Source: JACDQM01 sp044373315 (GTDB lineage Bacteria; Pseudomonadota; Gammaproteobacteria; Burkholderiales; Burkholderiaceae_C). From it: a stretch of 64,000 nucleotides of DNA. The notes under the pieces were generated by a model, which ran no database searches, was not told where the DNA came from, and worked only from the letters and a program-made list of their open reading frames with translations. The first letter of the stretch is position 1; the number at the start of each line of letters is the position of its first letter. Both the position numbers and the translations under genes were made by a program. Shown piece by piece: positions 28,248-36,966 of this stretch. The stretch is taken from NCBI RefSeq assembly GCF_044373315.1, contig NZ_JBILQK010000002.1, positions 1 to 64,000 of the forward strand, in the 5' to 3' direction.

Positions 28248-29501
28248 TTACTTCTTGACGCTGCGCGAGTGGATGCTCCACAGACGCGCCAGTTCGCCCG
28301 AGCCGTCGGCGCCCCTGGCAAGGCGCCAGGTAGCCTGAGCCCTGGCGGTGTCGCCGGTGTTGAACTGAGCCAGCCCGAGGTAGAGCTGCGCATCATCCGC
28401 GCGCTTCAGGTTGCCCTTGGCGATGCCGGCCTGGATCAGCTTGACGCCCTCGGCACCTTCGCCGCGGAAGGTCTTGGCCAAGCCCAGCTTGACCAGATCG
28501 TCGCCCGCCTTCGAATCATTGGCAGCCTTCAATGCGCCAGGCTCTGCCGCCTTGGCTTCACCGATCTTCTTGACCATCAGGTCAAGCAGGCGCTTGTGGC
28601 GCGCGCCCTCGGCACCCTGGCCCAGCACATTGGCAGCCATGCCCTTCTCAACGACCTGCTTGCCCTCTTCGGGAAAACCAGCCTGAGCGGCCAACTGCGC
28701 CATCTCCATGTAGTCGTCGGCACCGCGCATATTGCCGGTGACCAGCTTCAGGCGATAGACATCAAGGCCGAAGCGCGGCGCGAAGCCCTTGCGTTGTGGC
28801 AAGCCGCCCAGGATCTGCGCCCACAGCTCCTTGCGCGGGTAGTAGTTCAGCAGCTTCTCGGTTGCCAGCGACTCAGCGGCAGCATCACCCTTCTTGCTGG
28901 CCGCGTAGAGCAGCAGGTTCAGCTTGTCCTGGCTGGGTGCCTTGCCGGCTTTCTCTTCAGCCTGCACCTCGGCCAGCGTGTCCTTCAGGACTGCACCCAT
29001 ATCACCCGAGCGCAACTGCGCCTGAGTCTGCACGGTCTTCATCGTGGGGCTGTTGCCGCCCGCAGCGAAATACTTGTTGGACCATTCCAGCGCCTTGGCA
29101 CCGTTGCCTGCGCGAAGATAGGTGCCTGCGATGGCTTCCATGTATTGAAGCTGCTGCGCCCCGGCCAGCCTGCCGGCAGCCTTGAGGGCTTCAAATGCCT
29201 TGGCCATCGAGTCCGCATCGCTGACGCCCATCGCCGCCGAGAAGCGTGTGCCTTCAATCGCGTTGTTTTCAGCGGCGGTGCGGTTGGCCACGCCTTCGGC
29301 CTCACGGACCTTGGCCAGAGCTTCCCTGTGTTTGCCGGCCTTGATCAAGGCGCCGGCATCCTTCAGGTGCTTGCCGACTTCGGCACGCACGGCATCAGCC
29401 TGCGCCTGGGCTTGCACGAAGCCCAGACCGCCCTGGGGCAAAGGGCCAACAAGCAGCGCAGCAGCGCCCAAGGTGGCGGAAGCGAGGATATTGCGTTTCA
29501 T
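28248..29501 (-). CDS. Secreted TPR-like repeat protein
   Basis: 417-residue protein with a signal peptide (MKRNILASATLGAAALLVG, cleavage plausible near QAQA) and an Ala/Lys/Leu-rich, all-helical body with repeating units such as AGALIKAGKHREALAKVREAE, AGTYLRAGNGAKALEWSNKYF and LGLAQFNTGDTARAQATWR, typical of tetratricopeptide-like repeats. No enzyme motif. Lies directly downstream of the tonB-exbB-exbD-exbD genes, past a terminator-like hairpin, so it is probably part of or attenuated from that operon. The function is unknown. Confidence 0.8.
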   Translation of the reverse strand: MKRNILASATLGAAALLVGPLPQGGLGFVQAQAQADAVRAEVGKHLKDAGALIKAGKHREALAKVREAEGVANRTAAENNAIEGTRFSAAMGVSDADSMAKAFEALKAAGRLAGAQQLQYMEAIAGTYLRAGNGAKALEWSNKYFAAGGNSPTMKTVQTQAQLRSGDMGAVLKDTLAEVQAEEKAGKAPSQDKLNLLLYAASKKGDAAAESLATEKLLNYYPRKELWAQILGGLPQRKGFAPRFGLDVYRLKLVTGNMRGADDYMEMAQLAAQAGFPEEGKQVVEKGMAANVLGQGAEGARHKRLLDLMVKKIGEAKAAEPGALKAANDSKAGDDLVKLGLAKTFRGEGAEGVKLIQAGIAKGNLKRADDAQLYLGLAQFNTGDTARAQATWRLARGADGSGELARLWSIHSRSVKK

Positions 29502-29517
29502 ACGTGTCTCTCCTACG

Positions 29518-29549
29518 AAAAAAACGCGCCCCCTTGCGGGAAGCGCGTT
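29518..29549 (-). terminator. Terminator or attenuator after the second exbD
   Basis: AACGCGC (29523-29529) pairs with GCGCGTT (29543-29549), with a partially paired CCC/GGG interior. On the minus strand a T7 run follows. It lies between the exbD stop (29568) and the repeat-protein start (29501), so read-through would control that gene. Confidence 0.7.
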
Positions 29550-29567
29550 CGTGCAATCAGTCGTGCA

Positions 29568-29999
29568 TCAATTGATGAACTGCTCGTTGCCTATCATGCC
29601 CATCTTCTTGACACCCAGGCGCTGCGCCGCAGCCATCACCGCCGCCACATTGCCGTACTCCACAAGCTTGTTCGGCTTGATATGCACTTCGCTCTGGTCG
29701 GGCTCGGCTGCCACTTCAGCCAGCTTGGCTTCCACCGCCTGGTGATTGGCCAGCGGCGTGCCGTCCCAGAACACCGTGCCGTCGAAGTCGATGAAGACTT
29801 CGTGCACCACAGGCTCCTTGGTCGGTGGCGGCGGGTTGCCGGCCGGCAGGTCCAGGTTCACCGAGTGAAGCTGGATCGGGATCGTGATGATCAGCATCAC
29901 CAGCAGCACCAGCATCACGTCGATCAGCGGCGTCGTGTTGACGTCCATCAACACTTCCGGCTCGCCGCTGCCCGAGGAGCTTCCAACGTTCATTCCCAT
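29568..29999 (-). CDS. exbD: ExbD-type biopolymer transport protein (second copy of tandem pair)
   Basis: 143 residues: N-terminal MGMNVGSSSG, then MDVNTTPLIDVMLVLLVMLII with the membrane Asp, and a periplasmic domain DFDGTVFWDGTPL. It ends KKMGMIGNEQFIN. The first ten residues are identical to the upstream exbD, indicating tandem duplication. 17 bp after the first exbD. Confidence 0.93.
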   Translation of the reverse strand: MGMNVGSSSGSGEPEVLMDVNTTPLIDVMLVLLVMLIITIPIQLHSVNLDLPAGNPPPPTKEPVVHEVFIDFDGTVFWDGTPLANHQAVEAKLAEVAAEPDQSEVHIKPNKLVEYGNVAAVMAAAQRLGVKKMGMIGNEQFIN

Positions 30000-30016
30000 G
30001 CTCTTCTCCTTGGGCT

Positions 30017-30448
30017 TCAGCCGCCGCGTGCCGGCGGCTCGGTGACAAAGCGCACCCGCATCATGCCGGCGCGCTGGCAGGCCACCATCACACGGCCCAC
30101 TGATTCATAGCGTGCCTTGTCATCGCCGCGGATATGCACCTCAGGCTGCGGTTCCTTGACCGCTTCCTTCTTCAACCGGGCCACCAGCGCTTCGGTATCC
30201 GCCAGGGGCAGCGAGCCCCAGTAGACGTCGCCGTCCTTGGTCACCGACAGTTCGATGTTCTCCGGCTTGGTGACGCGCACGACGTTGGTTTCCTTGGGCA
30301 AGGACACCGCCACCGACTGCGTCACCACCGGCACGGTGATGAGAAAGATGATCAAGAGCACCAGCATCACGTCCACCAGGGGCGTCGTGTTGATGGTCGA
30401 GACCACCTCGTCTTCATCGCCGGATGACGATCCGACGTTCATTCCCAT
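30017..30448 (-). CDS. exbD: ExbD-type biopolymer transport protein (first copy of tandem pair)
   Basis: 143 residues: MGMNVGSSSG start, STINTTPLVDVMLVLLIIFLI carrying the conserved Asp, and a periplasmic domain with LSVTKDGDVYWGSLPLAD. Lies between exbB (24 bp) and the second exbD. Two ExbD paralogues per operon are also known in Xanthomonas-type tonB-exbB-exbD1-exbD2 loci. Confidence 0.94.
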   Translation of the reverse strand: MGMNVGSSSGDEDEVVSTINTTPLVDVMLVLLIIFLITVPVVTQSVAVSLPKETNVVRVTKPENIELSVTKDGDVYWGSLPLADTEALVARLKKEAVKEPQPEVHIRGDDKARYESVGRVMVACQRAGMMRVRFVTEPPARGG

Positions 30449-30472
30449 GATCTGACTCCGGGATGGAAGTGA

Positions 30473-31297
30473 TCAGCGCTTGACAGCGCGGTTGCCCATC
30501 AGCACGCCGTGCAGATCGGCAGCGAAGGCGCGCACTTGACCCATCACGGCCTTGTTGCGGTTGACCAGCCAGTTGTAGCCCAGCACGGCCGGCACAGCCA
30601 CAGCCAGACCGATGGCGGTCATGATCAGCGCAGCGCCCACAGGGCCGGCCACCTTGTCGATCGAAGCTTGGCCGGCCACACCGATGGCGGTCAGCGCTTG
30701 CAGAATGCCCCACACCGTGCCGAACAGGCCGATGAACGGCGAGGTCGAACCCACGGTAGCCAGGAAGCCCAGGCCCGACTGCAGGCGGCCGTTGACTTCA
30801 CCGACAGCGCGCTCGACGTTCATCGTGACCCAGGTGTTGTGGTCGATGTTCTCGGTGAGCGCGCCTTCGTGGTGCTCGGAAGCCTCGATCGCGGTCTGGG
30901 CGATGTAGCGGAAAGCACCGTTCTCGCTCAGGCTCTTCAAGCCTTCAGCCAGGCTGGCCTTCTTGAAGAAGCTGACGCGGACTTCCTTTGCTTCCTTGCT
31001 CAGCTTGTGGGTGTCCCACAGGCGCACGATCAGGATGTACCAGGAACCCATGGACATCAGGACCAGCAGCACCAGAACGCCTTGGTCCACAGCATGGCCG
31101 TGGGTCACCAGGGCCTTCAGGCCATAGGGGTTGTCGACAGGCTTGGCAGGCGCCTCGCCAGCGGCTGGAGCCGTCGTGGCAGCAACCGGGGCAGCCGAGG
31201 CCGCGTCAGCAGCCTGGGCCGAAGCATTGATCGGGGAGACGGCCAGCGTCGCGGCCATGGCGATAGCGGCGAACAAGCCAGCGATACGAGAGATCAT
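30473..31297 (-). CDS. exbB: ExbB-type proton channel protein with signal-like N-terminal extension
   Basis: 274 residues. A hydrophobic signal-like N-terminus (MISRIAGLFAAIAMAATLAV) and an Ala/Pro-rich periplasmic stretch precede the three-helix ExbB core with VGSTSPFIGLFGTVWGILQAL and AVPAVLGYNWLVNRN. The longer N-terminus separates it from the shorter ExbB at 23.4 kb. Second gene of the tonB operon, 118 bp after tonB. Confidence 0.94.
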   Translation of the reverse strand: MISRIAGLFAAIAMAATLAVSPINASAQAADAASAAPVAATTAPAAGEAPAKPVDNPYGLKALVTHGHAVDQGVLVLLVLMSMGSWYILIVRLWDTHKLSKEAKEVRVSFFKKASLAEGLKSLSENGAFRYIAQTAIEASEHHEGALTENIDHNTWVTMNVERAVGEVNGRLQSGLGFLATVGSTSPFIGLFGTVWGILQALTAIGVAGQASIDKVAGPVGAALIMTAIGLAVAVPAVLGYNWLVNRNKAVMGQVRAFAADLHGVLMGNRAVKR

Positions 31298-31415
31298 GGA
31301 GGTGACTCCTACTAAGAGAAAGAGATCGAGAGGTCGAAACTCAGGTTTGGAAGCTTCGATCGATGGCTCATGGCCCTCGACCGGTGAATGAAAACGTTAG
31401 GATGTCTGGGGCGCC

Positions 31416-32063
31416 TTATTCGATGCGGAAGACGAACTCCTGCTCGAAGACGTGGTCACCCGGGCACTCATAGGTGCTCGCCAAGGTGTCCGAAATTGCG
31501 GCGATCAGAGCACGCTGCGCACGGCGGTCGACGCCACCGCGCATCGGCGTGACTTCAACCGAGACAACACGGCCAGCCTTGACCGTGGCCAGGGCCTTGT
31601 ACATGGCCTCACCACTCCAGTTGACGGCCGGCAGTTCAGGCTTGCCCATCTTCGTGCAGACCATGCCAGCTTTCACCGGACCAGCCGGACGCGGCGCAGG
31701 AGCCGGAGCAGGCGGTGCCGCAGGCGGGGTCGGCGCAACTTCACGCACCGGAGGCGGTGTGTTGCTGACAGGTGCCTGGATGGCGTTGGGCGGCGGCGGC
31801 GCAGCGACCTGAACTTCAGGCGGCGGCACGAAAGGCGGCGGCGGCGCCTTCATATCAGGCGGCGGCGGCACGACCTTCTCGGGCGGTGGCGGCGGCTTGA
31901 CCTTCTCTTCGACCACCTTGACGTCGATCGGACCCTTGACGGCCTCGACGACCTTGTGCGCGAGGCCGCTGGCCAGTGCCCAGATGATCAGAATGTGAAT
32001 CAGCACGACGACCACGAAGCCGGTCACCCGCGATGAGCTTTGGTTCTCCTGCGCAAAGTTCAT
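31416..32063 (-). CDS. tonB: TonB-family energy transducer
   Basis: 215-residue protein with one N-terminal helix (about 13-35), a long Pro-rich periplasmic spacer (about 55-130 with PPPPP and EVQVAAPPPP), and a C-terminal domain ending in YECPGDHVFEQEFVFRIE. The C-terminal domain contains two cysteines and the core VVSVEVTPMRGGVDRRAQRA. It spans the periplasm to drive outer-membrane receptors. First gene of tonB-exbB-exbD-exbD; no TonB-dependent receptor lies in the window. Confidence 0.92.
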   Translation of the reverse strand: MNFAQENQSSSRVTGFVVVVLIHILIIWALASGLAHKVVEAVKGPIDVKVVEEKVKPPPPPEKVVPPPPDMKAPPPPFVPPPEVQVAAPPPPNAIQAPVSNTPPPVREVAPTPPAAPPAPAPAPRPAGPVKAGMVCTKMGKPELPAVNWSGEAMYKALATVKAGRVVSVEVTPMRGGVDRRAQRALIAAISDTLASTYECPGDHVFEQEFVFRIE

Positions 32064-32644
32064 GCGCGCTCCTTCGTAAGACTGCGAAATACTTTCATCG
32101 ATAGACGCGGAGAGTCTGGCTCCATGCAGGTCAGGTATCGAACCGAATCAGCAAACACCTAGGATCCGTCCCACCCCACCGCGCACAACGCCGCAATGAG
32201 AGGGATGAGGGGCGAAAGCCCCAAGGAACCCGGCACCTGTCCGACTCCGCTCTTGCCTGCAGCCAGCAGGATGAACTTTTCGACTCATGACCCTGGGCAC
32301 TCTGGTAACCCACACTCAACAAAAATGCCCGCCGGCTTGTGGCCTGCGGGCGATCCTCAGGTAAACACAGCCTGTAATTCCGTTACAGAACACAGGCCCT
32401 CCAACGAGCGGCACATCATAAACGATGAAGAAGCTTGACCTTGCATGGTGCTTTCCCCACCCTTACATGGGTGTTCGCAACCGTTTTCAGCCCAGTTACA
32501 CAGTGGTTTCACCGCAACGCCCACAGGGTTCAAGGCCGACCTGGGAAAAACACCGGGCTGCGGCTGTAACGCAACAGTACCGACCGCCTGACGCCACGGC
32601 TCCGCGCCCCAAAAGATGTCTCCCAGGAGGTTCTCAAGGCCTGC
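32064..32644. other. 581-bp intergenic region between the peptide transporter and tonB
   Basis: No gene supported. It holds the tonB promoter region (no convincing Fur box seen), a terminator at 32321-32351, and a CTGTAA-TTCCG-TTACAG palindrome (32372-32388) of unknown meaning. The remaining 250 bp up to the ABC ATPase stop have no clear structure. Confidence 0.5.
32321..32351 (-). terminator. Terminator of the peptide ABC transporter operon
   Basis: GCCCGC (32327-32332) pairs with GCGGGC (32346-32351), extended by GG/CC after one mismatch. AAAAA lies at the left edge, giving TTTTT on the minus strand. It lies about 290 bp past the last gene, leaving a long 3' untranslated region. Confidence 0.7.
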
Positions 32645-34480
32645 TCAACGCTGCAACCTCGGCACGGCCGCGAGCAGCGCGCGGGTGTACTCCTGCTGCG
32701 GCGCGCCAAGCACCGTCTGCGCCGGCCCCGCTTCAACAATGCGGCCGGTCTGCATCACTGCGACTTCGTCTGCGATGTACTCGACAACACCGATGTTGTG
32801 CGTGATGAAAAGGTACGCCAGCCCCTGCTCGCGCTGAAGCTCGCGCAACAGGTTAAGGATCTGCGCCTGGACGGATACATCGAGGGCAGAGGTCGGCTCA
32901 TCACAAACAATCAGCCGAGGCTCCACCGCCAGCGCACGGGCAATCGCGATGCGCTGGCGCTGGCCACCCGAGAACTCGTGCGGGAATCGCTCCAGTGCAT
33001 CGCGCCTCAGCCCGACCTTGTCGACCAGCGCTTCGAGGGTACGACGGCGCGCAGCGGAGTCCAGTTCGGGGCGCAGAGCCAGCACGCCCTCCTCCAGCAG
33101 CTCAAAGACCCGCATGCGGGGGTTCAGCGAGGCAAAGGGATCCTGGAAGATGATCTGCACCTGACGGCGCGCATTGCGCAGCGCGTCGCCGTCCAGCTTG
33201 AACAGGTCCTGGCCCTCCAGCAAGGCCTGACCCTCGATCGTGGCCTGACGGCGAAGCAACTGCACGATGGCCTTGCCCGAGGTGGTCTTGCCACAACCCG
33301 ACTCCCCGACAAGGGCCAGCGTGCGTCCAGCGGCAATGCTGTAGGACACCCCGTCCACCGCATTGAAGTAGCGTGTCCCGCCGCCGCCAAACAGCGGCTT
33401 CTTCAGCGCGAAGCGCACCCGCAGATCCTTGACCTCCAGCAGCGGCCGCTCGCTTGCAGGCGGTGCCGTCCGTTCAGCAGCCTCAACCGGCAATGCAGGC
33501 ACAGGCACCGCCAGTGCCTCCTCCGGGTGGGTGTACAGCCGGCAGCGCACCGAATGCGTCGCACCGAGCGCCTGCAGCTCGGGCACATTGCCGTGACAGG
33601 CAGGCATCACCCGGTCACAGCGCGGCGCGAAGCGGCAGCCCTCGAACTCCAGCCAGAGCGGCGGCACCGTGCCAGCAATCGCAGCCAGGGCTTGGCCACG
33701 CTTGGCCGAGTCCGGCAGCGCCTGCAGCAGCAGACGCGCATAGGGATGCTTGGGAGATGCGAAAAACTCCGCGGCCGGTGCCACCTCGATCACCTGCCCC
33801 GCATACATCAGCGCCACCCGGTGCGCCATGCCTGACACCACGGCCAGATCGTGCGTGATCAGCAGCACGCCGAGCTGGCGCTCGCGCTGCAGATCCTTGA
33901 GCAGATCGAGGATCTGCGCCTGGATCGTCACGTCCAGCGCTGTGGTGGGCTCGTCGGCGATCAGGTAGTCAGGCTCGGCCGCCAGCGTCATCGCGATCAT
34001 CACGCGCTGCTTCTGGCCGCCCGAGAGGCGGAACGGGTACTCGTCGATACGCCGCTCAGGCTCCGGAATACCGACACGCCGCAGCCAGTCGATCGCCTTG
34101 GCGCGCGCCGCCGCGCCGCGCAAGTCGGTGTGCGTCTCGATCGCCTCGACGATCTGGTCGCCCACCCGCATCACCGGGTTCAAGCTGGTCGAGGGCTCCT
34201 GGAAGATCATGCCGATGCGGCCACCGCGCACGCGGCGCATCTGCGCCTCAGGCAGGCCGAACACATCCTCATCGTCCAGATCCAGGCGCCCGGCGGTAAT
34301 GCGGCCGTTGTCGGGCAACAGGCGCATCAGGGCCAGGGCCGTCATGCTCTTGCCGCAGCCGGATTCACCCACCAACGCAAAAGTCTCGCCGCGCTCGATG
34401 CTCAGACGCATTCCATCGATCGCGCGCACCAGGCCCGCATCGGCGTCCAGCGCCACCTTCAGGTCTTCAATCTTCAGCAT
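32645..34480 (-). CDS. Peptide ABC transporter, fused double ATP-binding protein (YejF/GsiA type)
   Basis: 611 residues containing two complete OppD/OppF-like ATPase domains. The first has Walker A GESGCGKSMTA, signature LSGGQKQRV and Walker B YLIADEPTTALD; the second has GESGCGKTTSG, FSGGQRQRI and LIVCDEPTSALD. The Opp-type Cys-rich C-terminal motif lies between them (CRFAPRCDRVMPAC). Energises import through the two permeases encoded upstream. Last gene of the operon, 7 bp after the permease. Confidence 0.95.
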   Translation of the reverse strand: MLKIEDLKVALDADAGLVRAIDGMRLSIERGETFALVGESGCGKSMTALALMRLLPDNGRITAGRLDLDDEDVFGLPEAQMRRVRGGRIGMIFQEPSTSLNPVMRVGDQIVEAIETHTDLRGAAARAKAIDWLRRVGIPEPERRIDEYPFRLSGGQKQRVMIAMTLAAEPDYLIADEPTTALDVTIQAQILDLLKDLQRERQLGVLLITHDLAVVSGMAHRVALMYAGQVIEVAPAAEFFASPKHPYARLLLQALPDSAKRGQALAAIAGTVPPLWLEFEGCRFAPRCDRVMPACHGNVPELQALGATHSVRCRLYTHPEEALAVPVPALPVEAAERTAPPASERPLLEVKDLRVRFALKKPLFGGGGTRYFNAVDGVSYSIAAGRTLALVGESGCGKTTSGKAIVQLLRRQATIEGQALLEGQDLFKLDGDALRNARRQVQIIFQDPFASLNPRMRVFELLEEGVLALRPELDSAARRRTLEALVDKVGLRRDALERFPHEFSGGQRQRIAIARALAVEPRLIVCDEPTSALDVSVQAQILNLLRELQREQGLAYLFITHNIGVVEYIADEVAVMQTGRIVEAGPAQTVLGAPQQEYTRALLAAVPRLQR

Positions 34481-34487
34481 GGCTCAC

Positions 34488-35939
34488 TCACGCCTTTGTC
34501 TTCTTCAGCAGCGACAACACGCGCGGGCGCAGGCTGCGGGCCCGAGGGTCGAAGGCGTCGCGCACGCCATCCGCGAACAGATTGGCCGCCAGCACCAGGG
34601 TCACCATGAAACCGAAAGCAGCCGCGAAGCTCCACCACACGACCGGGTCGCGTGACATCTCCGAGCGGGCCAGGTTGATCATGCCGCCGAAGCTGTTCAT
34701 CGACGGGTCCACACCCACGCCCACATAGGTCAGCACGGCTTCGTACAGGATTAGCTCCGAGAAGCTCAGCACCACGGTGATCAGCACCAGATGCATCACA
34801 TTGGGCACGATGTGGCGCGCCATGATGCGCGCATCGCTGACGCCGAAGGCGGTGGCCGCCTGCACATAGTCCAGCTCGCGCAGCTTGAGCGTCTCGCCGC
34901 GCACCAGCCGGCACAGCCCGGCCCAGCCGGTCAGGCCCAGGATCACGCAGAGCAGGAACATCTTCAGGTCCGAGCGCTCGACGCCGGTCTCGAACAGCTC
35001 CGGGTTCTTGTCCAGGAAGACCTGCACCATCAGCACGCAGGCGGCGATCAGCAGCACGTTCGGCACCGAGCTGAGCGTGGTGTAGATGTACTGGATGACT
35101 TCATCCACCCAGCCCTTGAAGTAGCCCGCCAGGATTCCCAGCACCAGGGCCAGCGGCAGCGTGGCCAGCGTGGAGATGGCGCCGATCACGAAGGCGGTGC
35201 GCACGCTCTTGAGCGCCTGGTACAGCACATCATTGCCGGTGCGGTCGGTGCCGAACACATGGTAGTGGCCCATCAGCGCGATGACCGGCCCACACAGCAA
35301 CGCGCTGACCCCAATCGTCAGCAGCAGTGCACGCAGCGGATAGTGCGTGCGGTCGGCCAGCAGATCGCGCCAGGCCCGGCCCAGGCCGCCATGGCCCCGT
35401 GACAGCCCTGCGGCCATCAGCAGCGCCGCCAGCAGTGTTACCACCACAGCGCCGGCCACACCCACGAAGGCGCGACGAGTGACATCCACCGCCCATTCCT
35501 GCTCGGGCTGCTGCAGATGCGCGCCACCATGTTGCAGACGAGGAAAGTCGCGCGTCAGGGCGCCGTCGACCTCGATGCTCTCTTTGTTCAAGCCTAGATA
35601 GCTCAGCGGGCGCGAGTAGGTGGTCTCGCGCATCGCCACCTGACGCGCCAGCACCAGGTCCAGCACGGACTCCGTGCGCGTGTCATAGAACTGAGCCCCG
35701 GCTGGCATACCCTCGGACGTCGGCAATGCACGGCGGAAGTGCACACTGTCCAGCGCCGTCACCAGCAGGAACAGCATCAGCACGAAGCCGGCTGACAGCG
35801 CCGCCGGATCACGCAGGACCTTGACCCAGTTGGCGCGCAGCGTCGGCTGTGCGCGCACCCGCAGCACATAGACCAGCAAGGCCGCGAACAGCGCCCACAG
35901 CGCCACGTCGGTCCACAACAGAACGAGCTTGAATCCCAT
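34488..35939 (-). CDS. Peptide ABC transporter permease (YejE/OppC-like)
   Basis: 483-residue inner-membrane permease. The C-terminal half has the binding-protein-dependent transport motif in LDYVQAATAFGVSDARIMARHIVPN, GTDRTGNDVLYQ and further helices. The first 200 residues carry an additional helix, a soluble periplasmic-looking segment (about 75-150) and another helix, making it longer than E. coli YejE (341). Sits between the ATPase and the partner permease. Confidence 0.92.
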   Translation of the reverse strand: MGFKLVLLWTDVALWALFAALLVYVLRVRAQPTLRANWVKVLRDPAALSAGFVLMLFLLVTALDSVHFRRALPTSEGMPAGAQFYDTRTESVLDLVLARQVAMRETTYSRPLSYLGLNKESIEVDGALTRDFPRLQHGGAHLQQPEQEWAVDVTRRAFVGVAGAVVVTLLAALLMAAGLSRGHGGLGRAWRDLLADRTHYPLRALLLTIGVSALLCGPVIALMGHYHVFGTDRTGNDVLYQALKSVRTAFVIGAISTLATLPLALVLGILAGYFKGWVDEVIQYIYTTLSSVPNVLLIAACVLMVQVFLDKNPELFETGVERSDLKMFLLCVILGLTGWAGLCRLVRGETLKLRELDYVQAATAFGVSDARIMARHIVPNVMHLVLITVVLSFSELILYEAVLTYVGVGVDPSMNSFGGMINLARSEMSRDPVVWWSFAAAFGFMVTLVLAANLFADGVRDAFDPRARSLRPRVLSLLKKTKA

Positions 35940-35963
35940 GTCTTGTTCTTCCTATGTCCGGGC

Positions 35964-36947
35964 TCAAGCCAGCCGCACGCGGGGGTCAACCCAGGTGTAG
36001 GCGATGTCGATCAGTGCGTTGGTCGCGATGTACAGCACCGCGCCCAGGAACACCATGGTGCGCACGATGGCAAAGTCCTGCCCGGTGATGGCCTCGATCA
36101 CGAAGGCGCCCAGGCCCGGGATGCCAAAGAAGCTCTCGAACACCAGGCTGCCCATGAAGACGTAGGGCAGATAGCTGCCGGCGCTGGTGATGATGGGAAT
36201 CAGCGCATTGCGCAGCACATGGCGGAACAGCACGATCTGCTCGCTGAGGCCCTTGGCGCGTGCGGTGCGGACATAGTCCTTGCCGATCTCTTCCAGGAAC
36301 ATCGCGCGGTACAGCCGCGCCTCGCCGCCCAGACGCGAAAGCAGCGACAGCAGCACCGGCAGGATCAGGAACTTCACCGCATCCAGGCCCGCCGCATAGC
36401 CATTGATCGGCACCAGCTTGAGCAGACGCGAGAAAAAGTACTGGCCAACAATGATGTAGAACAGGCTGGAGATCGACAGCATCAGCACGCACAACACGAC
36501 ACCCCAGAAGTCGATGCGCGAGTTGCGGAAGAACACCAGCATCAGCGCGAACGAGGTGCTGACGATGACCTGCAGGATGAAGATGGGCAAGGCCAGTTGC
36601 AGGCTCACACCCATGCGGGTCTTCACCTCATGGCCGATGTTGACGGCCTGGCGTGCGTCCGAGCGGCCGAAGTCCAGCATCATCAGCGAGACCGATCGCT
36701 CCCAAAGAATGGTCTGTGTCAGCTTGTCGCTGCCTTGCTTGCTCTCGTTCCAGTAAAGCGGCTTGTCATAGCCACGCTCGACCTTCCACTTCTCGATCTG
36801 CTCCTGCGTGACGCGTTTGCCGCCGATGTTCAGGCGCGCCATATCGTCCGGCGTGTTGACCGAGAAGAACAGGAAAAAGGTGAAGAGGTTGACCCCGATC
36901 AGGATCAGCAGGCCGTAACCGAGACGGCGGATCATGTAGTTCAGCAT
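35964..36947 (-). CDS. Peptide ABC transporter permease (YejB/OppB-like)
   Basis: 327 residues with an N-terminal helix (MLNYMIRRLGYGLLILIGVNLFTFFLF, typical of OppB/DppB), five further helices and the cytoplasmic EAA loop DYVRTARAKGLSEQIVLFRHVLRN. Forms the membrane channel with the longer permease. 19 bp after the binding-protein gene and 24 bp before its partner. Confidence 0.95.
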   Translation of the reverse strand: MLNYMIRRLGYGLLILIGVNLFTFFLFFSVNTPDDMARLNIGGKRVTQEQIEKWKVERGYDKPLYWNESKQGSDKLTQTILWERSVSLMMLDFGRSDARQAVNIGHEVKTRMGVSLQLALPIFILQVIVSTSFALMLVFFRNSRIDFWGVVLCVLMLSISSLFYIIVGQYFFSRLLKLVPINGYAAGLDAVKFLILPVLLSLLSRLGGEARLYRAMFLEEIGKDYVRTARAKGLSEQIVLFRHVLRNALIPIITSAGSYLPYVFMGSLVFESFFGIPGLGAFVIEAITGQDFAIVRTMVFLGAVLYIATNALIDIAYTWVDPRVRLA

Positions 36948-36966
36948 GGTGATTCTTCCCCGGGGC

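Noticed and set aside
32064..32330. Search for a Fur box upstream of tonB
   Set aside because: No run resembling the GATAATGATAATCATTATC consensus was seen.
32372..32388. CTGTAA-TTCCG-TTACAG palindrome read as an operator for tonB or the importer
   Set aside because: It lies downstream of the importer genes and is separated from tonB by a terminator; no family of regulators could be tied to it.
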